From Paenibacillus tritici (lineage in GTDB: Bacteria > Bacillota > Bacilli > Paenibacillales > Paenibacillaceae), in contig NZ_JABMKX010000002.1 in the NCBI RefSeq assembly GCF_013204885.1, positions 124,001 through 188,000 on the forward strand: a stretch of DNA of 64,000 bases, written 5' to 3'. The position numbers were made by a program, and so were the translations under genes. This document shows positions 27,627 through 35,611 of this stretch, piece after piece. Under the pieces are notes generated by a model, which saw nothing but the letters and a program-made list of their open reading frames with translations, was not told the origin of the DNA and ran no database searches. The first letter of the stretch is position 1, and each line of letters opens with the position of its first letter.

Positions 27627-28685
27627 TCACATTTTATGGTAAGTATATAAGTTTTTGTTGCTTGGGATTCGTTTTATATAAGGCGAAAGACTACTAGCAG
27701 TGTAAGTAACCGTGAGATCTACACTAGCTCTAGTCAATGCAACATACAAAGCTTCTTGCATCCTATATTTTTGGCCACCATTAACATCACACATAGGAAG
27801 TATAACGTGATCAAATTGAAGTCCTTTAGAGCTATGATAAGTCATTATCTTGGGTTTAGGTTTTGGTGTAAAAAAATCTAAATTCTGATACGTTCTATCT
27901 CTTCCATTTACTTTTTTATCATATTTATATTCCACAGTTAACCCAATAGATGAAAAATAATTCACCAATTGTTGTACCCTCTCATTTGTATTTACAAGGA
28001 TGCCAACATCAAGCCACCCTTCATTTCTAATCATATTAGCTATGTAGCTCATTTCATTTAGCTCTGTGCTAAATTCTAAAATCACGGGTTTAGTTCCATC
28101 TTGTTTAACGCAACGGCTTACAATATCTGTTGGTATTGAAGAAACGTATTGTGCAAATTGTGCGATTTGTATAGGTAACCTGTGATTATATTTCAGTGTC
28201 TTAAAATTACTACTTGGAATGGCAGCGAAATTTTTAACATCTTCTAAAAGTGTCCCTTTTTTATATAACTTCTGTGCGTTATCCCCAAAAAACAATATAT
28301 ACTTGTTAGCCATGGATATTAATTTTTCCAGTTGCTTTAATGTTAAATCCTGAACCTCATCTACGATAATGTAATCTGCTTGACCGTAGCCTTTATTATC
28401 TAATTGATCAACAGTACAAACACAATCAGGAGACAATTCTAAACTTGAAATTCCATCCTTTATAAACGCTTCTAAAGTCTTTGTAAACATAACTAGTAAA
28501 TAAGTTCCTTCATTATTGTCTTGAATCTCCTTTGCCTTGTGCAAAGCTAGTATTGTTTTTCCACTTCCAGCACAACCGTCAATTACATAGTTGTCAGGTC
28601 GAAGCGTCCTAACTTTGTATTGATCCTCATCCAATTCTTCTTCCCTTACCATCCAACGCCTTTTAATGAGATTTTCATCCATCAT
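27627..28685 (-). CDS. minimal UvrD/SF1-like helicase
   Basis: A 352-aa ATPase with superfamily 1 helicase motifs: Walker A GCAGSGKT (about residue 38), Walker B DEVQDL (about 130), a motif III-like GDNAQ, NHR, motif V-like HSSKGLQFDHV and motif VI ALYVALTRA. UvrD and PcrA are about twice as long, so the 1B and 2B subdomains seem missing or minimal. The frame opens at 28697, but GGAG six bases before the ATG at 28685 favours that start. It is the first gene of a two-gene AT-rich operon and divergent from higBA. It probably moves on or remodels nucleic acid; the substrate is unknown. Confidence 0.85.
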   Translation of the reverse strand: MMDENLIKRRWMVREEELDEDQYKVRTLRPDNYVIDGCAGSGKTILALHKAKEIQDNNEGTYLLVMFTKTLEAFIKDGISSLELSPDCVCTVDQLDNKGYGQADYIIVDEVQDLTLKQLEKLISMANKYILFFGDNAQKLYKKGTLLEDVKNFAAIPSSNFKTLKYNHRLPIQIAQFAQYVSSIPTDIVSRCVKQDGTKPVILEFSTELNEMSYIANMIRNEGWLDVGILVNTNERVQQLVNYFSSIGLTVEYKYDKKVNGRDRTYQNLDFFTPKPKPKIMTYHSSKGLQFDHVILPMCDVNGGQKYRMQEALYVALTRASVDLTVTYTASSLSPYIKRIPSNKNLYTYHKM

Positions 28686-28728
28686 TTTTATCTCCATAGT
28701 TTAATTTAATTACAACTACTCTAAAGAA

Positions 28729-28761
28729 TATGATATCATATAATTAACCAAATTGGTTAAT
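28729..28761. promoter_or_regulatory. two palindromes between helicase and higBA, putative HigA operators
   Basis: TATGAT-ATCATA (28729-28740) and ATTAACCAA-A-TTGGTTAAT (28743-28761) are perfect palindromes. They lie in the 98-bp divergent gap, 22 bp before the higB start, where an antitoxin HTH would be expected to bind. Binding is inferred. Confidence 0.6.
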
Positions 28762-28783
28762 AATTTATACAAGGAGAATACTT

Positions 28784-29119
28784 GTGGAGGTTCGTTATCT
28801 TAGTGAAAAAGAAGAAGAGAACTATCAAAACATTAAATATTTAAGAAAAAAACATGGGGAAATTATGGCAAAATCAATTCAAAACAGAATTTCACAAATT
28901 GAATCATTAGACTCGGTAGGAGTATTATTAGACACAAAAATTGGAAAGGCGCATATGTTGGATCATGAATATAAATATCATATTGGACTTAATTTAACGG
29001 GAAATTATAGGTTGATAATTAAGCCTGTGTACGAAGAACACACTGATTTTTCAGAACTCAACTTACATACTATTTTTATTGTTACTATCATGGAGGTGAA
29101 GGATTATCATGGGAAATAA
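28784..29119 (+). CDS. higB: HigB/RelE-like toxin
   Basis: A 111-aa protein resembling plasmid-maintenance killer toxins of the RelE/HigB fold: a basic helical N-terminal part, then RLIIKPVYEEH and a final strand IFIVTIMEVKDYH. Such toxins cut mRNA on the ribosome. The GTG start has AAGGAG seven bases upstream. Its end overlaps the antitoxin gene by 11 bp, and the toxin-first order is typical for HigBA. Similarity is moderate and judged by eye. Confidence 0.75.
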   Translation: MEVRYLSEKEEENYQNIKYLRKKHGEIMAKSIQNRISQIESLDSVGVLLDTKIGKAHMLDHEYKYHIGLNLTGNYRLIIKPVYEEHTDFSELNLHTIFIVTIMEVKDYHGK

Positions 29120-30176
29120 ATTTCAACCAAGTATTGCAATACCTCCTGGTGTTACTATACAAGAAATTATTGATGATAGAGGAATGACTCAAAAAGAACT
29201 CGCAGAAAGACTTCAAGTTACACCAAAACACATTAATAAATTGATTAAAGGCACAGCTTCTTTAACCTACGATATGGCATTGAGGCTTGAAAGTGTTTTA
29301 GGTATTCCATCTTCATTCTGGAATAATCTCGAAACAAAGTATCAGGATACTTTGGCAAGAATGCAAGCATTACCGCAGTTAACTGAAGAAACACAACTAT
29401 TAAAAAAAATCCCTTATGATGAGATGTCTAATAAAGGTTGGATTCCTATGGCTAGCTCATCAATAGAAAAAATCAAAAATTTAAGATCGTATTTTCGTGT
29501 GGTTTCACTTGACTGTTTACCTACTGTTGAAGCAACAGCATTTAGAAAGTCTGAAGCTTTTAATGCTAATGAATATGCATTAGCAGCATGGATTAATCAA
29601 TGTGAATTTGAAGCTCAAGAAAATTCAGATATAAATTCTTATAATGCAGAGAAATTAGCTGATCTATTACCTAAAATTAGACGACTTACGACTCGACCTC
29701 TAAAGTCTTCCTGGAAAGACTTAGTTATATTATGTGCTGAAGCCGGAGTTTCCTGCGTCATGGTTGAAGCGTTATTAAAAACACATGTTAATGGAGCAAC
29801 TAAATGGCTTTCCAATGACAGGGTTATGGTCGCTCTCACTACAAGAGGGAAATATGAGGATATCTTTTGGTTTACATTCTTTCATGAAATTGGTCATGTA
29901 TTTCAAAACAAAAAAAATATTGTCTTTATCGACATTGAAAATGATGAAGTAGATCAATTAGAAAAAGATGCAGACAAGTTTGCAATGGATTTTTTAATAC
30001 CGCAAGATAAATACTCTTCATTCCTAAAACAAGCAGATTTTCTAGATATTAAAAAAATCCGTGAATTCTCCATTGAACTTGGAGTAAATATCGGAATTGT
30101 TATTGGTCGATTAATGAAAGAGAAATATATTGATTTTGGAGATGCCAAGTATCAAAGATTAAGACAAAAGATCTGA
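29109..30176 (+). CDS. higA: HigA antitoxin fused to ImmA/IrrE-like metallopeptidase domain
   Basis: A 355-aa two-domain protein. The N-terminus (about residues 10-75) is an XRE helix-turn-helix of HigA type: MTQKELAERLQVTPKHINKLI, then LRLESVLGIPSSFWNNLE. The C-terminal half (about 190-330) has the zinc peptidase motif HEIGHVF (near 258) and a later KDADKFAMDFLIP segment typical of ImmA/IrrE (COG2856). Usual HigA proteins are about 100 aa, so this is an extended antitoxin that might cleave a repressor or regulate itself. It should neutralise the HigB-like toxin and repress the operon through the palindromes upstream; both are inferred. Confidence 0.85.
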   Translation: MGNKFQPSIAIPPGVTIQEIIDDRGMTQKELAERLQVTPKHINKLIKGTASLTYDMALRLESVLGIPSSFWNNLETKYQDTLARMQALPQLTEETQLLKKIPYDEMSNKGWIPMASSSIEKIKNLRSYFRVVSLDCLPTVEATAFRKSEAFNANEYALAAWINQCEFEAQENSDINSYNAEKLADLLPKIRRLTTRPLKSSWKDLVILCAEAGVSCVMVEALLKTHVNGATKWLSNDRVMVALTTRGKYEDIFWFTFFHEIGHVFQNKKNIVFIDIENDEVDQLEKDADKFAMDFLIPQDKYSSFLKQADFLDIKKIREFSIELGVNIGIVIGRLMKEKYIDFGDAKYQRLRQKI

Positions 30177-31298
30177 TTATTGCATTTTGGTCAATCTCTA
30201 AAAAGAAAAATTACGGAGGAGATATTTGCAGTGGGGGAGCGTGAGCGAAATACTTAAATTTAATCATTTATAGAAGGATAACTGCCAACATCTACCGAAA
30301 TTGCGACAGGAACTTCACTTGTACAATCTATATAACTAATATCTTGGTTTCTAATTTGAAAAATTGAGATAAAAAATCTATTTTTTTGAACCAAAAATAA
30401 TCTGAAAAGGAACGTATAGCTGAAGGGTAATTTGGAACTGGATGAGCGATGAAGCCTGCTTTTGTCTTTGGATTTCTAAAGAGAACAGAAGTTTAATATA
30501 GGAAATCCAAAGACATTAGTGGCTGAAGTTAAATGAATCAGTCTAATCCCACGGTATTTGAGACGAAATAGTTTTTGATAAGTAGACCCTTAGCTTTTAT
30601 TCAGCTTGTAAAAATCTATCCTCTTAAAACAAAGTGTTACCATCCCTCCTATTACCTCGAGTAAGCCTTTAAAAATCTTCTTTAATTTCCAATCTTTATC
30701 CATCAAAATGATCAGCAATTTTTACTTGGGATCTTATGCCTATTAGCTTTTTTATATCATCTACCTCATCAAAAATTCTGTCATTTCAAATTGAGGAAAA
30801 AGCCAATAGCATGACTCAGATATTAAAAAACACCTACCAACATCCATATAAATCCAACCCTATAAAACCAGCCTATCTGTATTTGTCAACTGGGCCGCTA
30901 CCCCATTTTGATTGATAGATACCTAGAGTTAACAATAAACGAGAAGAGCAGCACCTCTCCTCGTTTATTTTGCAGTCCCTGAAAGGAGTTGAAATTCAGG
31001 ACCAATGTAACCGTATCTTACCGAAGATCGACGCTAATTAGCCGCTGCTATAGCCTCAACCGACCACTAATCCGTATCCGGCTTGAAAGGATGTATCGTG
31101 AACTGTTAATAATCCTATTTATAAACAGCTCCTTCTGGAAAGCAGTGAGTGCTTCTGGCAACTTAGGATTGCTCTGCCAAAGGAGCAGCAACAAGCTTCA
31201 CTTAATTCGATTCTTCATTTACATTATCCTTTTTCTGTTCTGTATGTATAGAAAAGGCGCATTCGGTTGAATGCGCCTTTCACTACTATTAATATGGA
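30177..31298. other. AT-rich island end without intact gene
   Basis: No intact gene was found in these 1.1 kb. Short minus-strand stretches read like decayed coding DNA (30260-30500 and 30696-30785). No integrase or recombinase gene is visible. Confidence 0.55.
30260..30500 (-). pseudogene. possible decayed gene fragment in the island
   Basis: On the minus strand a frame with protein-like composition (RNPKTKAGFIAHPVPNYPSA, then a Phe-rich run) ends at 30328. An overlapping frame (CTSEVPVAISVDVGSYPS) ends at 30260, as if one frameshift had split a gene. The family is not recognised. No start was found. Confidence 0.3.
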
Positions 31299-31384
31299 TG
31301 CCGAGGACGGGGGTCGAACCCGTACGGTACTCACGTACCGCAGGATTTTAAGTCCTGTGCGTCTGCCTGTTCCGCCACCCCGGC
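31299..31384 (-). tRNA. tRNA-Leu (TAA)
   Basis: An 86-nt gene with acceptor arms GCCGGGG/CCTCGGC, a long variable arm (GGTACGTGAGTACC) typical of class II tRNA, anticodon loop CTTAAAA (anticodon TAA) and T-loop TTCGACC. The CCA end is not encoded. Its 3' end faces the AT-rich island, so it is the likely integration site. Confidence 0.95.
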
Positions 31385-31480
31385 ATGTTATTGCGCGTTC
31401 TTACGCGACAAGAAATATAATAGCACGTATTAGGTGGATACGCAATAAATTTTTCCTGTTTTCCCTGTGCTCAAAAAAAT

Positions 31481-31509
31481 AGCCCGGTCAGCCAAAGCTG
31501 ATACGGGCT
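31481..31509 (-). terminator. terminator after the WGxxGxxG protein gene
   Basis: AGCCCG-GTCAGC and GCTGAT-ACGGGCT form a hairpin with a one-base bulge, followed on the minus strand by ATTTTTTTG. Confidence 0.8.
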
Positions 31510-31528
31510 TGTTGTCCACGGCCAAATC

Positions 31529-31978
31529 CTAGTGGCGGTCGCGCTCACCGGTTCTGCTGCGCATTCCAGCAAGACCGAGAAGGCCGAGCAGGCCGAGCCA
31601 GCCCCAGTTGGAGCGGTTGTCGTTATTGTCTGTGGCGGTCGTACTCTGCGCCCGATATCTGCCGGTAGTCGTGTTGTTCGACAGCGGAGAGACGGAGCTG
31701 TTGTCTCCGGTACGGATTTTGTCCTTCATGATGTTTTCGGTCTTGTGCATGGAATCTCTGGTCTCATTCATCAGGGTGTTGCCCCGGTTGTCCATCGTCC
31801 GGTCATCCATATTCCCCATGTTGCCCATATTACCCATTCTGCCATCTGTCGTTGTGCTGTTCATTCCCGGTGGTGTAGTTGTGCTCATACCGCCTGCTGC
31901 TGCGGAGATGTCACCGGCTCCGAGCAGACTCATGGACAGGACTGTACCGCAGGCAAGGCTTGTGATCAGCTTGTTCAA
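31529..31978 (-). CDS. WGxxGxxG-type small secreted/membrane protein
   Basis: A 149-aa protein with a signal peptide (residues 1 to about 28, DISAAAG), a low-complexity Met/Gly/Asn/Thr-rich middle (MGNMGNMGN repeats) and a C-terminal WGWLGLLGLLGLAG segment followed by basic residues. This C-terminal signature defines the WGxxGxxG-CTERM proteins of Bacillales, whose function is unknown. The TTG start has AAGGGGG nine bases upstream. The gene stands alone between the M15 peptidase gene and its own terminator. Confidence 0.8.
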   Translation of the reverse strand: MNKLITSLACGTVLSMSLLGAGDISAAAGGMSTTTPPGMNSTTTDGRMGNMGNMGNMDDRTMDNRGNTLMNETRDSMHKTENIMKDKIRTGDNSSVSPLSNNTTTGRYRAQSTTATDNNDNRSNWGWLGLLGLLGLAGMRSRTGERDRH

Positions 31979-32053
31979 AATGTTGTGCCCCCTTCAAGGA
32001 TGTGGTTTATCGCTGATAATTTCCCCATCCGGGACAGCATCTATACAGAGAAG

Positions 32054-32740
32054 TTATTCCTTCACAATGTTCACAGTCTTGGTGCGCGCATCATAGGTTA
32101 CCTGGGCACCCAGCGCTTCAGCGATGGCACGGACCGGAGCATAGGTTGTGGCATTGTCCATCAGCCCGTTCGTAAGCTTCCGCCCGTTCAGCGTGATGTT
32201 AATGGGGATATCCTTATTCACCTCTGGTTCACCTCCGTTAATGCGGCTTAACGCGGCTGTGACCTGCTGCGCCGCCGGCCGTTTACCGGCTTTAAGCTGT
32301 GAGGTAGTCAGGCCGAAGCTCATCTGCAGATGGGCATAATCTTTGAAGGAGGTCCAGTCCCCGCCCCATTCGAAGCCAAGCTTCTTGCCCTCCTGTGCAA
32401 CCTCCTGCCAGTCTGCCACCTTATCACCGTCTCCGTCCCGGTTAATATCCCAGGATACACTTTTACCATCCGGCAGCAGCAGTGCGAAGTCAATCGCCAG
32501 TCCATAATTATGGTAGCTGCTCCCGCCCCGGGCATTAGTCACAATATCGCCCTTCTTCGTTCTTCCCTGAGCATAAAGCTCATTCTGCTGCGCTATCGTG
32601 CGCATTCCCTGCGTAATGAGGATCGGCACTCCCCGGTTATAACAACGTCTAATCAGCTCTGTGGTCCCTGCCAGCACAGCCGGATGCAGATTGCCGAGCT
32701 TCCCGGCCGATTTACTCTTCACTTGTTCCAAAGTCAGCAT
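32054..32740 (-). CDS. M15-family peptidoglycan L-Ala-D-Glu peptidase with stalk domain
   Basis: A 228-aa predicted cell-wall peptidase, CwlK- or endolysin-like. The metal ligands of family M15 are visible: SYHNYGLAIDF (His and Asp, about residues 76-86) and DYAHLQM (His, about 136). The last 60 residues are a copper amine oxidase N-terminal-like (stalk) domain, ITLNGRKL to VNIVKE, common at the ends of Paenibacillus surface proteins. There is no classical signal peptide, as in phage-type endolysins. AAGGGGGTG precedes the ATG. Confidence 0.88.
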   Translation of the reverse strand: MLTLEQVKSKSAGKLGNLHPAVLAGTTELIRRCYNRGVPILITQGMRTIAQQNELYAQGRTKKGDIVTNARGGSSYHNYGLAIDFALLLPDGKSVSWDINRDGDGDKVADWQEVAQEGKKLGFEWGGDWTSFKDYAHLQMSFGLTTSQLKAGKRPAAQQVTAALSRINGGEPEVNKDIPINITLNGRKLTNGLMDNATTYAPVRAIAEALGAQVTYDARTKTVNIVKE

Positions 32741-32953
32741 ATACTCACCCCCTTATATAGTTAATGCCCCCTTTTCCCGTGTTGCTTGTACGAATAACCT
32801 ATACAGCCCGTAAAATTCGGATGTACTATCCGTATAATCAGAAATAAGACCCCCGGTATTCCAGGGATCTTGTTCAGCCGGATGGATTCCGCCATAACAG
32901 GCCAGAATAAGTAAGCGGACCTGTAAGTCTTAATACATGAAAGGTGGTTGAAC

Positions 32954-33121
32954 ATGGATATTCACAGCGACAGCTACAAAATAGCCGCGCTTAGCGACCA
33001 GGAGGATGTCGTGGAGGTGATCCGTCAGGCTGAATCGGAGATTGCCCGGATGACCGGGAACCCGGAAGTGACGCTGATTGCCTATGAGAAGACGGACCGG
33101 GCCGGGAACGGGAGTAACTAA
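32954..33121 (+). CDS. small acidic hypothetical protein (55 aa)
   Basis: A 55-codon frame starting MDIHSDSYKIAAL with AAAGGTGG upstream. It is rich in Asp and Glu, looks helical (VVEVIRQAESEIARM) and ends in a beta-like VTLIAYEK. No family is recognised. The ribosome binding site and amino acid pattern support it as real. Confidence 0.6.
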   Translation: MDIHSDSYKIAALSDQEDVVEVIRQAESEIARMTGNPEVTLIAYEKTDRAGNGSN

Positions 33122-33152
33122 GGACTCCTTTTACAGGCAGAGCCTTCCTTCG

Positions 33153-33488
33153 TCAGACAATATAAGCCTCGACAATGTCATCTATAAGCAGCCACTTCCA
33201 TTCCTCCGCCCACTGCAGCTTAATCTCACGCGAGTGGGTGTGAATGGAGGTTACGAATCCGCTCAGCAGCTTCTGCTCCAAAGGGTCAAACAGCACTACC
33301 GTCACCCGCACATGACTCCGCAGCGATAAGGCCAGCGTATGCTCAATCTCCTCCACCTTCTGCTCATCCAGAACCGGTCTCAGGCTGCGCCAGGCCTCCC
33401 GTTCGTCTCTCCTGATCCCGCTCTTATGCTCCGTAAGCAGGATTCTACTGCTCTCCCGCAGACTGCCCGCTTCAAGCTTCTTGCCCAT
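33153..33488 (-). CDS. YolD-like protein
   Basis: A 111-aa protein matching the YolD family: an N-terminal SSRILLTEHK block, a central helix with a EEIEHTLALSL segment and C-terminal strands with SGFVTSIHTHSREIKL and WLLIDDIVEA. YolD is usually encoded next to a Y-family polymerase (UvrX/ImuB), which it resembles UmuD-like in position; no polymerase gene is adjacent here. A LexA-like box lies 61 bp upstream, in line with SOS control. Confidence 0.8.
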   Translation of the reverse strand: MGKKLEAGSLRESSRILLTEHKSGIRRDEREAWRSLRPVLDEQKVEEIEHTLALSLRSHVRVTVVLFDPLEQKLLSGFVTSIHTHSREIKLQWAEEWKWLLIDDIVEAYIV

Positions 33489-33797
33489 TACCTATTCCCC
33501 CACTCTATGTGTGTATAACCCGGACTCATTATCTTGCCGCCTATGTACCGAACGTATGTTTGTATTATATCCGTGATCCCTCTTGTTAGGCAAGCAGAAA
33601 TTAATGTCAGTAAAAGGACGCAGAAGGAGGGCCAAACATTCTCTGGAGTCACTGTAATCCCATAAGAGAAGTAATACAAGTACACTCTATATAGCACCAC
33701 ACCTGCATTGAAACATCCATACCGTGGTTCTAGTAATTTGTCTAATCTGATGCCATCATTAAGGTGAAGAGTAAGAAAAGGAGTGGAGACGAAATTT
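33489..33797. other. intergenic region with LexA-like box
   Basis: Between the divergent yolD-like and acetyltransferase genes only the LexA-like box at 33549-33562 and AT-rich promoter-like DNA were seen. Confidence 0.5.
33549..33562. promoter_or_regulatory. LexA (DinR) box upstream of the yolD-like gene
   Basis: CGAACGTATGTTTG fits the Bacillales LexA pattern CGAACRNRYGTTYG at nearly every position. Confidence 0.65.
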
Positions 33798-34223
33798 ATG
33801 ATTAGAGCTGCAAATGTGGAGGATCGTGAGGATATTTCCAGACTATTGACGCAATTAGGTTACCCGGATACGGAGACTTTTATGAAAGAGAACATAGAGA
33901 GATTTCTTGCTGACCCCAACGAGGAATTAATGGTCTATGAAGCGGAAGGAGGTGTAATCGCCTGTCTGTCCCTGCATTATATCCCGCAATTGGGCATGAG
34001 AGGAGATATCGCCTCCATTAGTTATTTGGTTGTGGACTCCTCCGTTAGAAGTAAGGGCATTGGTCAGGCATTAGAGGAATACGCCTCAGCTTGTGCCCAC
34101 CAAAGAGGATGTGCTAGTATCCAGGTTCATTGTCATTCCAGAAGAATACAGGCTCATAAATTTTATGAGAGACAAGGCTTCAAGGAGGCCCCTAAGTACT
34201 TCTCAAAAAGGTTAGACATATGA
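33798..34223 (+). CDS. GNAT-family N-acetyltransferase
   Basis: A 141-aa acetyltransferase. It starts MIRAANVEDREDISRLL and has the acetyl-CoA binding core ISYLVVDSSVRSKGIGQALEEYA (motif A, R/Q-x-x-G-x-G/A variant at RSKGIG, about residues 84-89), then a C-terminal HKFYERQGF block. A GTG lies 15 bases upstream in frame, but GGAG nine bases before the ATG at 33798 and the family's usual N-terminus favour ATG. The substrate is unknown. Confidence 0.88.
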   Translation: MIRAANVEDREDISRLLTQLGYPDTETFMKENIERFLADPNEELMVYEAEGGVIACLSLHYIPQLGMRGDIASISYLVVDSSVRSKGIGQALEEYASACAHQRGCASIQVHCHSRRIQAHKFYERQGFKEAPKYFSKRLDI

Positions 34224-34239
34224 TTCAACCGGCAGCAAA

Positions 34240-34271
34240 AAGACGCCCACAGTTACACTGTAAAGCGTCTT
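34240..34271 (-). terminator. terminator between convergent acetyltransferase and lipoprotein genes
   Basis: AAGACGC and GCGTCTT arms with an inner ACAGT/ACTGT pair, followed on the minus strand by TTTTT. It may serve both genes. Confidence 0.75.
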
Positions 34272-34310
34272 ATCAGAAACACCTTGCGCGATCACAACTC
34301 TCTTATCCGC

Positions 34311-34913
34311 TTACTTCCCTGAAGTAGTCTCTGTGCCGCCAGTACTTGGAGCTTTTCCGATATCTGCCCCTGCTTCTGACACGGTTCCTGTTACGGCCTT
34401 CTCCGGCTCAATCAGTCCCGCTGCGAGTCTGGCTTCGTTCAGCTTGGAAATGCCGTACAGCATCGCTACGTCTGCCTGCTGATTCATCGCGTTGAACTCC
34501 TCGGCGGTTACATCGGGAGATACTGCGCTTTGGGAAGCCTTTTCCTTGAGCTGATAGGCGCTTTGGAACGCGATAACCGAATCTCTAAGCAACGTCTGCA
34601 CGGTATCCGGCAGGCTCTTCGAGATTTTGACATCGTTCACCTGATCTGCAATCTCGGAGGCCGTATCCTGGAAACGGTTAACCGCCTTCTGCAATTCTTT
34701 GTCCGTCGCTTGTCCGGTGGAATAAGAGGTTAGCGTGGTGTTGAAATTCTCCAGCGAGGATTTGCCCATTTCGTCATATTTTGACATTTCATTGTAAAAG
34801 CTCTGCACTGTCTCCTGCACCACTTCCTCTGAAGCAGGTTCAGCACTGTTATTGCCGCAGGCACTAAGTAGAACAACCACCATAATTAGTCCTGCAAATA
34901 AAGCTTGTCTCAT
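34311..34913 (-). CDS. lipoprotein of unknown function
   Basis: A 200-aa lipoprotein with lipobox LLSAC (Cys19) and a largely helical body (residues 25-165) containing several heptad-like stretches, then a Thr/Gly-rich tail. GGAGGG nine bases before the ATG at 34913 sets the start; the 17 codons upstream are not used. No family is recognised with confidence. Confidence 0.8.
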   Translation of the reverse strand: MRQALFAGLIMVVVLLSACGNNSAEPASEEVVQETVQSFYNEMSKYDEMGKSSLENFNTTLTSYSTGQATDKELQKAVNRFQDTASEIADQVNDVKISKSLPDTVQTLLRDSVIAFQSAYQLKEKASQSAVSPDVTAEEFNAMNQQADVAMLYGISKLNEARLAAGLIEPEKAVTGTVSEAGADIGKAPSTGGTETTSGK

Positions 34914-35113
34914 AGTTAATATCCCTCCACTTAACAGAATAATATCGAATTTTGTTAAGTGCAAATGAAATTAATGTAAAAACCGCGGTTATGAAACATA
35001 TTTCAGCGGTTAAGCGTATTCATATGGGGAAATAGAAACAAGAACCCCGTAATGACCGGGAATTCTTGTTATACTATAATGAAATTATACGTTAGATGAG
35101 AGGGAGTTATCTT

Positions 35114-35611
35114 ATGCCTTATTGCACAGCCTGTGGTGCGGAGTACAAGCAAGATGCCAAATTCTGCGGAGAATGCGGAGCAAGCACAGAGAATCACAAT
35201 ACACCGGCAGCAGCACAGCGTCCGGCGGCTGGCCGCCGCTCCGGCTCCGGTACGGAACAAGAATTATGGCAGGGCAAGCCTGCCGGCATATCCGACCGTC
35301 TCAAGGGGCTGGTCGGACTGAATTCAACCAAGTATACGATTACGTCCCAGCGGATTATGGTGAAGAGCGGACTGATCGGCAAGGATGTCGAAGAAATCGA
35401 GCTCCTGCGGGTGAACGACTTCTCCGTCAGCCAGTCGGTCATGCAGCGTATGCTGGGCATCGGGACGCTTATAATTTTGTCAGACGATGCCTCTTCTCCA
35501 CAGCTCCCCTTCTATAGAATCCGTAAGGTTCAGGATGTGAAGGATATCCTGCGCCAGGCCGTCCGCGACGAGAAGATCGCCAACAACATCAGCTACCGCG
35601 AGCAGATCTGA
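35114..35611 (+). CDS. zinc-ribbon and bacterial PH-domain protein
   Basis: A 165-aa protein. The N-terminus is a zinc ribbon with two CxxC pairs (CTAC near residue 4, CGEC near 21). After a Gly/Ser/Ala-rich linker comes a PH-like domain of the YdbS type (about residues 60-150; LNSTKYTITSQRIMVKSG, then IELLRVNDFSVSQS). AGGGAG precedes ATG 35114. The frame is open 6 codons further upstream. It ends immediately beside the convergent GH26 gene. Function unknown, possibly a membrane-associated adaptor. Confidence 0.82.
   Translation: MPYCTACGAEYKQDAKFCGECGASTENHNTPAAAQRPAAGRRSGSGTEQELWQGKPAGISDRLKGLVGLNSTKYTITSQRIMVKSGLIGKDVEEIELLRVNDFSVSQSVMQRMLGIGTLIILSDDASSPQLPFYRIRKVQDVKDILRQAVRDEKIANNISYREQI

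Noticed and set aside
27627..28697. Assigning the helicase pair to Gabija (GajAB)
   Set aside because: The partner has no ATP-binding or TOPRIM motif expected for GajA, and gene order is reversed.
30989..31270. A 93-codon plus-strand frame next to tRNA-Leu
   Set aside because: Hydrophobic run at the end is low-complexity AT-rich DNA; the start has weak support (GAAAGGAG before a GTTG context) and no family pattern was seen.
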